A stretch of DNA of 64,000 nt, from contig NW_001865039.1 in NCBI RefSeq assembly GCF_000002865.3, positions 1,020,504 through 1,084,503 of the forward strand. Direction: 5' to 3'. Source of the DNA: Monosiga brevicollis MX1. Taxonomy: Eukaryota > Opisthokonta > Choanoflagellata > Craspedida > Salpingoecidae. This document shows positions 56,760 through 64,000 of this stretch, in pieces; position 1 is the first letter of the stretch, and every line of letters begins with the position of its first letter. A program made the position numbers and the translations under genes. The notes under the pieces were generated by a model. It was not told where the DNA came from. It did no database searches and was given only the letters and a program-made list of their open reading frames with translations.

Positions 56760-58593
56760 TCAGCTGAGACAATTGATGCGTTTCAGAATGGAGGGCAGCA
56801 CCAAGCCCACAAATGCCAGCGCGATGAGGCCCCACATCACGTCAGGCTGCATAATGTCGCGTCTACCAAAGGGATAATACATAGGGAGAATGCTTGAGCG
56901 GATCCAGTGCTGAGCTGCATAGCCATGTCGTGCTTACGTGGATTTGAGTTTCGGAAGAATTGTGCCAGCCTGGACACCAAGGAAAGCTGCCGGTGCCATG
57001 CCTACAAACCCCCCAGATATCATATCAGCAGACGTGAGACATGCCTTTTCAACCAGAGTCCCGTTTGGGTACGAGCCAGGTGGGGCGAGGTGACACGAGA
57101 TGGGTGGGTCTTGACATGAACTTGCCAAAGAGTGTCGCAGGCCAAAATATGCGCATTGGAATGCCGATTTGTCCACAAGCAATCGTTACAAACCTGGGTC
57201 CAACACATACCCACACCCCACACAAAGACAGAATGAGACTGATAGCACCCTTTCTACGAGCAATGCTGCTGGAAAAGTACGATGGTGGCGCAACACCAGG
57301 AGCGAGGGGGCCTTCAAAGCAGTGGAATGATTGAGCAGACCAGTTGGGGGTGAAAGGAAATACGCGGATGCCAATAATGCGCAAAGTAAGGTGGTGTCCA
57401 TCATCCTGGAACTAAGGACGGGCCAAACGCACGGCAGTTAGCACAGTGAGTACGCGCAGAAAGAAGCCTTGGCAATGAGCAAGTGACTGCAATCATGTAC
57501 CTGTGTACGAAATTGCTGCAGTTTTTTGGGAAAGAAATGTCGGACGGTACGGCTGCCTAGGTGCTACAGAATGAGGAAGATGACACCGATATGAGGCTGC
57601 GCGCCCCTCCGGGCAAAGTGCCGCGCATCCACCTGCAAAATCCAGCAAAGGGATTTGCAAAATCACAATGCCTGCCTGACCCGGGTCATCTCGTAGAGGA
57701 TGGTTGAACCAAGGACAGTCAGCAAGGTGGTGGCAACAAAGCCAATCTCGAGCCCAAAGAGTGCACCAGCCACTGCATGGGACAAGGGTTGCAGAGTATG
57801 AGCACGGGCATTAGCGTGGTTCACAAGGAGAGTTGCGGCGAGACAGTGTGTGCTGCGCCGGTCCCGCAGCGTGGGGCATGATTGACGCACACAGGTTGAA
57901 GAGCGTGGAACCCGGGATGGCAAAAGCTTGCAGGTAGAGGTAGCATGCTGAAAATGCTGCCAAGGTAGCCTCAAAGTGTTCTTCACGGAACTGGATTAAA
58001 ACATGGCCTGCACGGAGGCGAGAAAGCGCATGCTTCAAAGTGAGGGCAGAGAATGGTTCATCTCGGCGAGCCGATTGGTGTTATCCGCTCTTGATAGCGG
58101 CCGGTGACATACTCAGGGCCTTGGCGGCAGGTAGGGAGGTGGGCAAGCGAAGCTGCTCGCGATCCTCAGGCGACATGGGACTACCAAACGAGAGCGCGCC
58201 CAGCGGGGCACGAGTGGCAAGTCAACGCAAGCAAGTCAGACAGGCCAATGCCGATCCAGAATCGACTGTTTACCTGAACATGTGCCAGGTGAAGCATGCA
58301 ACGGCCAGGAGTGCGACAACGGCGAGCACTAGGAGGCGGTATAGATCATGATGCCAGTCAGCCTGGAAAAAGGAGAGGTCAAGTCGTGAGGGGAGCCGAG
58401 GGAGCAGCAGGGAAGCAGCTTGAGTGGCGACACAAGCAAAATCCAAGCCGGCACGGCGACAGCTTACGAGCTTGGAGGCGGTAGCCTTGGCCTGTGAAGC
58501 CTTGGTCATGGCACCTTGCGTACTGGTGCTTGGACCCACGGCCCAAGATAAGACCCTGTCCTTCCAGATGGACCACCAGTCTGACACCGCCAT
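56760..58593 (-). CDS. TMEM41: TMEM41-type VTT-domain membrane protein
   Basis: Polytopic ER membrane protein of the VTT/DedA superfamily. TMEM41B and VMP1 are lipid scramblases needed for autophagy; TMEM41A is the close relative. ATG at 58593 (MAVSDWWSIWKDRVLSWAVG). Exons: LYRLLVLAVVALLAVACFTW (first helix); MSPEDREQLRLPTS; EHFEATLAAFSACYLYLQAF with AIPGSTLFNL (the YLQTFAIPGS signature, about 57900-57980); GALFGLEIGFVATTLLTVLG; LRIIGIRVFPFTPNW (compare TMEM41A LRLFPMTPNW); IGIPMRIFWPATLFGK; GMAPAAFLGVQAGTILPKLK. The last exon, MQPDVMWGLIALAFVGLVLP, ends KRINCLS with a stop at 56760-56762. FPFTPNW makes it closer to TMEM41A than TMEM41B. Many small introns; borders approximate. Confidence 0.9.
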
Positions 58594-59112
58594 TTGAAGG
58601 TTTGCTGGTCAATGACGTCGTCGGGACAAGTCGTGCCGCGCCGCGGCTTCAAAACAAAAGTCAAAACTCACGCTCGAGTCACAGAGCGCTCAAGCCTCCC
58701 CAAAAGTCAACCAACCAGCCAGCCAGCCAGCCAGCCCCTAACACCCAGCAGCCGCAGAGCCCTCTGATCCAGCTGCCGTCAACTCGTTCGTCGTCTCGGG
58801 GGGGGAGGGGGGGGTCTGCCTCTTTGCACCATAGAAAGCTGCTGCTTGTACACAAATGCTTGTACACAAATGCTTGCACACCAAGGGGAAAAAGTGTTTT
58901 ACTTTCTCATAGGAGGCCAGATGTCAGAAATTATTGGATGACGCACACAACGAGTTCATGGACATGGACATGAACTGCCATCATTTGTTGAAGACGAGAA
59001 CTCGAGCACTCGGTGTTGGTGGTGGTGGCGGTGGATGCCAGCTGTGGGTGGGGTGGGGTGGGTGTCTTGGTGGCGTTGGATTGGCGACGGTGGTTGTGGC
59101 AACAGGTGCAGT
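58594..59112. promoter_or_regulatory. Divergent TMEM41/SUMT upstream region
   Basis: 519 bp between divergent starts. It has CCAGCCAGCCAGCCAGCC (58718-58736), a G run (58799-58815) and a duplicated CTTGTACACAAATG (58846-58873). Promoter role inferred. Confidence 0.4.
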
Positions 59113-60188
59113 ATGTGGGGTCTGGTGGGTCGAGTTGTGGGCCAGCTTTCGCGGCGTGGCGTCCGTTCTTATGCTCAGACGCCCGGGCACATGAAGCTGG
59201 ACGCGACGAAAAATGCTTGGGGCGCTCGCTTTACTCTAGGTCGGGCTGGAATGGCGGCCGCCGCAGCTGCGGCTGGTGTAGCGTGGGTCACGTGGGGAGA
59301 TCCATCGTCAGTGTCGGCCATTGAACCAAGTCACGTGGCCGGCGCACACACGGGCAAGGTCTACCTGGTCGGCGCAGGTCCCGGGGCTGCCGACTTGCTA
59401 ACACTACGGGCTGCACGACTCTTGGCTACTGCTGATGTGGTGGTCAGCGATGCTTTGATCGGGCCGGAGATCTTGGCTGGAGTGCGTGAGGACTGTCTTG
59501 TCATCACCATGGGCAAGCGTGGGGGTGATGCACGGGCCACCAAGCAGACCGACATCAACACCGCGCTTGTAGAGCAGGCGCAGCAGGGTCGCACGGTTGT
59601 GCGTCTTAAAGGCGGAGATCCGTTGCTCTTTGGCCGCGTCGCGGAAGAGATGCGAGCCCTTGACGCTGCCGGGTAAGCTCTTCGTTTTTTCTTTGCTCAT
59701 GTTTGACCCGCCATCTTCTCTAATTTGCATGGCGCCATCTCATCCATCTGTCACCGGCTGAGGGCAGGGTGGCATACGAGATTGTGCCGGGCATCACGTC
59801 GCCATTTGCAGCGGCCGCGGAGGTTGGCATTCCGCTCACACACAAGACTTTGAGTACCACGTTGGTTCTGACGACGGGCCATGATCCATCGCTACTGGAC
59901 TTTACCGCGCTAGCACGCATGGACACGGTGGCCATTGTGATGGCGACGCGCACCCTTGAGGCCATTGTTGACGGTCTGGTCGAGGGTGGCAAGGCCCCCA
60001 GTACTCCCGTCTGCATCGTTCGGAACACCACCTTGCCCAACGGCGCAATCTATACCGGTACCCTTGACCGGGTGGTGGCCGACACGGAGCGACTCAAACT
60101 TTCGCCGGCCGTCCTTATTGTGGGTGAGGTGGCGGCCCTGGCCCAGGGCGGGGGGTGCACGCCTGACCGCTTAAGCGCCGAACTTTGA
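59113..60188 (+). CDS. Uroporphyrinogen-III C-methyltransferase (SUMT), probably mitochondrial
   Basis: SAM-dependent enzyme that methylates uroporphyrinogen III at C2 and C7 to precorrin-2, the first step to sirohaem. 326 residues, two exons (59113-59672, 59768-60188). The core is complete: GKVYLVGAGPGAADLLTLRA, VVVSDALIGPEIL, RTVVRLKGGDPLLFGRVAEE, YEIVPGITSPFAAAAEVGIP, LTHKTLSTT, APSTPVCIVRNTT. The N terminus MWGLVGRVVGQLSRRGVRSY is basic and amphipathic, with no acidic residue, like a mitochondrial presequence. It is followed by an Ala-rich hydrophobic stretch (AGMAAAAAAAGVAWVTWG) that could anchor it. An in-frame upstream ATG at 59035 exists but gives an unlikely Gly/Trp-rich leader. No dehydrogenase/ferrochelatase (CysG-N) domain is fused. 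Confidence 0.93.
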
Positions 60189-60519
60189 TGTGGTAGCACG
60201 GACCGTCTTGCTGGCACTTGCCCAGGAGCAGGAGAATATTATGATGATCTGTGGGCAATCCTCATCTAATATTATATTCTGTGGGCAATCCTCATCTGGC
60301 ACAGGGATGGCCATAAATGCCCATCATCAATTTGACAGGAATTTAACACAAACTGCAGAATCTCGATGGGCGCCAGCCACTTCAATATGCGCCACAGGCG
60401 CTAGCGTGGGCTGCCGAGACAACAGGAGGTCCGCACACACATAAACAAGAGCGAGGGCACCAAGTGCTTGGTGCCCACGCGCAGATTGGCACTGAAAGTG
60501 GCCACAGGGTAAGCTAAAG

Positions 60520-60556
<37 letters not shown>

Positions 60557-60558
60557 CA
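60189..60558. other. Convergent SUMT spacer with 30-bp tandem duplication
   Basis: A 20-bp unit TCTGTGGGCAATCCTCATCT occurs at 60248-60267 and again at 60278-60297. A (CA)n tract is at 60521-60552. No gene recognised. Confidence 0.6.
60521..60552. repeat. (CA)n microsatellite
   Basis: Perfect CA run just beyond the 3' end of the small Ala/Pro-rich gene. Confidence 0.93.
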
Positions 60559-61191
60559 TTACGCTACGTTTATGCCAGTACTGTCCTCGGGGGCGGCAGC
60601 CGGCGCTGGTGATGGAGCGGCAGCCGCCGCCGCATACGAAAAGGTTTGCGGCGGAGGTGCGGGTTTTGGACCCTCCTGCCCGGCGGCTGAAGGGACACTT
60701 GGGCCTCCGCTCAAATTGACTTGCACCGCACCTGCGTCAACACTGTCATCGGGCGCGTACTGGGGAGCCTCAAAGCTGGGGGCATGACTGCGGCAACAAC
60801 ACGGAGCGGATCGCGTGAACCAATGCGGCAGGTGAGGCAAAAAGCCATGTCAATGGCGCGCAGCCTTTATAGGCGACAGAGCGGTCATCTGCACGATGCC
60901 AGCGCACCTGTGATGAGATGGGCCGGCTTCGACGCCGGGGCCTGGCGCCAAGATGCTCGCAGCCCAATCATGCCATCGCTCTACAAACAGCAAACAAACA
61001 AACACGCAACCAAAGCCAAGAGGGAGCCATTGAGTCAGACGGCCATCAGTGCCTCAGCGAGCCGCCCGGATGCCAGGCCTACCAAGTGTGGATCGATCAT
61101 CGTCGCCATTGGGGGCAGCGTTTCCATTCTGATCTGACGGCTCGGGGGCCAGAATGGAAGCTGCCCACTTGTGAAACCCTTCAAACGACAT
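60559..61191 (-). CDS. Small Ala/Pro-rich protein, function unknown
   Basis: ATG at 61191 opens MSFEGFHKWAASILAPEPSD followed by NGNAAPNGDDDRSTL and a donor GTAGGC near 61088. Later exons include a piece near 60840-60900 and a last exon SFEAPQYAPDDSVDAGAVQV, PSVPSAAGQEGPKPAPPP, TFSYAAAAAAPSPAPAAAPE, ending DSTGINVA at 60559. Middle exons are uncertain. Low-complexity C terminus; no family recognised. Confidence 0.5.
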
Positions 61192-62136
61192 GTTGCGTCC
61201 TGTCTAGACCCAAGTCGATCCCCCCCCCCAACCGTGAGGAGAAGAAGGCACCCGTCGGAACCGTGCGCGCGTCCGTACCTGGAGCCCCTGGCTGATCGGC
61301 GTCAAGCGAACGAAGAAGAACCAGAAGAGAGACAGAGAGACAGAGAAAGTAAAATAAGACAACAGACACACGAACAATATCTGACATCTGACATCTGACA
61401 TCTGACGATACAATTACCAAATGTCAACGACCAAACTTTTGGTTATGTTGTTGTTGTTGTTGTTGAAGGGAGAGACAGAGAGATCAGAGAGAGAGATCGA
61501 GTGTGTGACTCACTCACTCACTCACTACCTCTTGTGGCTCATGTCCCTCTGCCTCGTTTCGACAGCTCCCTTCAAGTTTTTTTTTGGGATTTCCGCCACT
61601 CGCGCTGGCAGCTGTTCCTGCTGGACGAGAGCAGTGCCTGCCGGGTTGATGCAGATTTGGTCCACCTTGCCCAAGTTGACACTCTTCCCCAAGATCTTGG
61701 GTGGTGGTGGTGGTAGCTGGCCGTGTTGGTGCGGCTCGTGGCCGCGTCGGGCTTATAGCTCCAACTTGATTGAGGGCAGGGACCTCCCACCCTACCCGGC
61801 TGCGTCATCGCGCAAAGACGCCCAACAAACTCAAGGCGGGCTCTCTGTTCGGCAGGAAGGCACACGCGCGTGCTCCGCTATATCGTCCTGCAAGCCTGTC
61901 CGGCTGCGATCTCACGACGCTTTGCTGTGGCAAGCCAATGCACCGCCCAGCTCATGGGTTACCAAGCCTCTGGATCAGCGAGCGACTGCAAAGCCGCAGA
62001 CCTGTTCGGCCCAACCGTACATGAGTGTGGGCAGAGCCGTGGGGCGTAAGCTTTAGGTAGCAAGCAGCCACCTTCATCTTTTGCGTGTCCAGGGTGCTCA
62101 TCGAGCCATCGCGCAAGGCTGCTGTGACCACACGCC
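61192..62136. promoter_or_regulatory. Divergent upstream region of the PDZ-SH3 gene
   Basis: 945 bp. It contains four CTGACAT units (61379-61408), a TTG run (61446-61464), GA patches (61470-61500) and ACTC units (61508-61528). It may include a 5' UTR exon of the PDZ-SH3 gene. No coding signature seen. Confidence 0.4.
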
Positions 62137-63995
62137 ATGGCTGACTTGGCCCTTGAAGATGGTGTGGTTGAGGTCGAGCTGGACCGCGATCCAGAGCTAG
62201 GCTTTGGGTTCAGCATTGCTGGTGGCGTGTACGATGACCACGGACAGTCGGTGCCTGTGGTCATCTCCAAGGTCAAGGAGGGCGGCCCGGCGGATCGATC
62301 GGGCAAGTTTGTTGTTGGCAGCCGCGTTGTGAGCATCAATGGCAACAAGACCGATGGCGTAATGCACGATGTCGTCGTCAACCTCTTGCGCCTCGCCGGC
62401 ACCCACCTGAAATTGCGCTTGAAGGAGACTCGCATTGATTGGTCCATCGCTGCCGCTCCCACAGCGGGTGCTTCCGCGCACCTTCCTGTCCGCAACGACG
62501 CGGCTGCCCGCATCCACCTGCCCGTGGCGTTTGAGCGCGTGCAAATGCTGTACAACTTCAATGGCCGCTCAAACGACGAATTGGTGGTTAAGAAAGGTGA
62601 TATCATCCATGTGCAAGGCCGCAGTGCCGATGGTTGGTGTACCGGCGAGTGCCAACGCACTGGCCAAAGCGGCCTCTTTCCAGCTACCTATGCCATGCGC
62701 CTGCGCCACGATCCCAGGGTCATTGAATCGATCTACTCGGATCTGGAAACCTATCAAAGCCTCGGTAGTGTGAGCGGCTCGGACTCACTATATGAGCACC
62801 TGCCCGAGGAACAGCAGCTTTCTCCCTCACCACAAGCCAGCCACACCGACTATGGCGTCTCCTTGGCCGCCACCCCAGACCTGTCAGATGGTGACGGTCA
62901 CTACAGTCGTGTCCCTGCAAGAAGATCCACCGCTGCGGGCAACCACATTGATGTCTTGTATGCTTCGGTTGATCGCAAGGCCCTGGTGGTCAACGGCGAC
63001 GTGTACTCTGCCGTTCAGCGAGGTGGCGATGATCCCGTCTACTCACGCCTCAGCGCAGCAGACGAGGAACATTATGCTTCACTCTCACGTCAGTTATCGC
63101 GGCCGTCTCACCCCCGGCTCTGGCGTAACCATCCTCTTCTGCACCGCTGTCTCACCTGCTCTCGCACCCTGCTTAGGGCATCGACGGAGCATCTCCATCC
63201 GGCCCGACGACGCTCCTTATGCCCACTTTCCGGGAGACAAAGCGGAAGTGCTCTATGAGGGGTTGCCCGAGGAGAAAATCGTAACCAGCAATGACGCACC
63301 CCCGATCCCCGAGCGACGGTGAGACGAGGCATCTGCTCAGCAACCACACGGCTTTCGCAGCAAAGGCAACGGGCCGCTTGGAGCACAGCCCTGATGGGCC
63401 CTTATTGTCTTGCCATTGTGTCGTTTGCTGATTATATGTATGGTCGTGTAGGTATGACGTCGAGGAGATGATGAAGCCTATGATCGAGTTGACCATTGAC
63501 GAGGGTGCACCCACGGACGCAGAAGACTACGAGCAGCTGCCCAATGACTTGCCCCGCGCACAAGCACAGGAGGATTTGTACGAGGATTTGCCCGAGCTCA
63601 CGAGCGAGGCAAAACCTGCCGCGCCGGCCTTGCCAGATCGCCCCTCGGCCCGAGGTAGCAGCCCATTACCACCACCCAGCCAAGACCCTTCCCCGTCATC
63701 AGGATCCGATTTCCCGCCCCCAGAGGCCCTGAACAAGTCGGCGCAACGTTCGCTACGAAAGCAAGAAGAAAAGGATCGCAAGCAAAAGGAAAAAGAACGC
63801 AAGAAAGCCGAAAAACAATACAACAAGGAACTGAAACTGCTTGAGCGGCAGCGTCGCAAAACGGAGCGCCAGGCGCGCAAGCGTCAGGGCAAACCTGATC
63901 GTCCTTCCGTCGACTCGACAGCCTCGGGTGCCATGACACCTTCCTCGAGTGCAACCAGCAATCGCGGGACCCCCATCCCGCCCCCATCTCCTTGA
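62137..63995 (+). CDS. PDZ-SH3 adaptor with multiple paired tyrosine (ITAM-like) motifs
   Basis: About 560 residues, three exons (62137-63088, 63177-63318, 63452-63995). PDZ domain at about residues 10-95, with carboxylate-binding loop LGFGFSIAGG and GSRVVSINGNK. SH3 domain at about 135-188 (VQMLYNFNGRSNDELVVKKG, GLFPATYAMRL). The rest is disordered and rich in tyrosine motifs: IYSDLETYQSL (Y200, Y206), SLYEHL (Y219), VLYASV, DVYSAV (Y290), VYSRLSAADEEHYASL (Y302, Y313), then in later exons VLYEGL, DYEQL and DLYEDL. The C terminus has Pro-rich stretches, then a highly basic coiled coil (KEKERKKAEKQYNKELKLLE), ending PIPPPSP. It has no catalytic domain. Adaptor role downstream of tyrosine kinases is inferred from family knowledge; choanoflagellates have many tyrosine kinases and SH2 proteins. 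TGA at 63993-63995. Confidence 0.9.
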
Positions 63996-64000
63996 TGAGC

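Noticed and set aside
61421-62056. 211-codon frame starting MSTTKLLVMLLLLLLKG
   Set aside because: The Leu run comes from a TTG microsatellite and the rest is low-complexity; more likely promoter or UTR of the PDZ-SH3 gene.

Overview
This is a nuclear window from a unicellular eukaryote, most likely a choanoflagellate of the Monosiga type. Genes are split by short GT-AG introns (often 80-250 bp). The gene set is holozoan: AIMP2, MYCBP, MFSD13A/TMEM180, a LAMP-like protein, a GATA-type zinc finger, and a PDZ-SH3 protein rich in paired tyrosine motifs. Secreted proteins are modular, with Thr-rich, C-type-lectin, PAN and LamG-like parts. GC content looks moderately high, and long (CA)n and (GA)n tracts lie between genes. 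The species cannot be fixed from this sequence. No rRNA, tRNA, CRISPR array, reverse transcriptase, integrase or capsid gene was recognised. Most coding calls are multi-exon models built by eye from conserved motifs and splice-site phase.

Layout, left to right. 0-10 kb: an 87-bp direct duplication; a USP16/45-like deubiquitinase (+); a LAMP-like lysosomal membrane protein (-); a GPI-anchored orphan (+). 11-18 kb: a coiled-coil protein with a TEPEA repeat and NPF motifs (-); a GATA zinc-finger protein (-). 18-24 kb: a gene-poor stretch with at most one tentative small secreted protein. 24-30 kb: a secreted sugar-dehydrogenase/PKD/LamG-like mosaic protein (+) with bacterial-style architecture, then a small unknown gene. 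30.7-38.3 kb: the NMD helicase UPF1 (-), head to head with the transporter-like MFSD13A (+). 38.6-41.7 kb: MYCBP and a membrane aspartyl protease (+). 41.9-48 kb: a GNAT acetyltransferase (-), ERCC1 (+), TRAPPC4 (-) and a short-chain dehydrogenase (+). 48-56 kb: a Thr-rich C-type-lectin/PAN protein (-), AIMP2 (+) and a two-domain Golgi-type glycosyltransferase (+). 56.7-64 kb: a TMEM41/VTT protein (-), uroporphyrinogen-III methyltransferase (+), a small unknown protein (-) and the PDZ-SH3 tyrosine-motif adaptor (+).

Most genes alternate in strand. They form divergent pairs sharing 300-1000 bp of upstream DNA and convergent pairs with short spacers. The genes are functionally unrelated housekeeping and surface genes; no pathway cluster is evident. 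The most interesting item is the PDZ-SH3 protein at the right end, which carries a perfect ITAM-spaced tyrosine pair and several related pairs.
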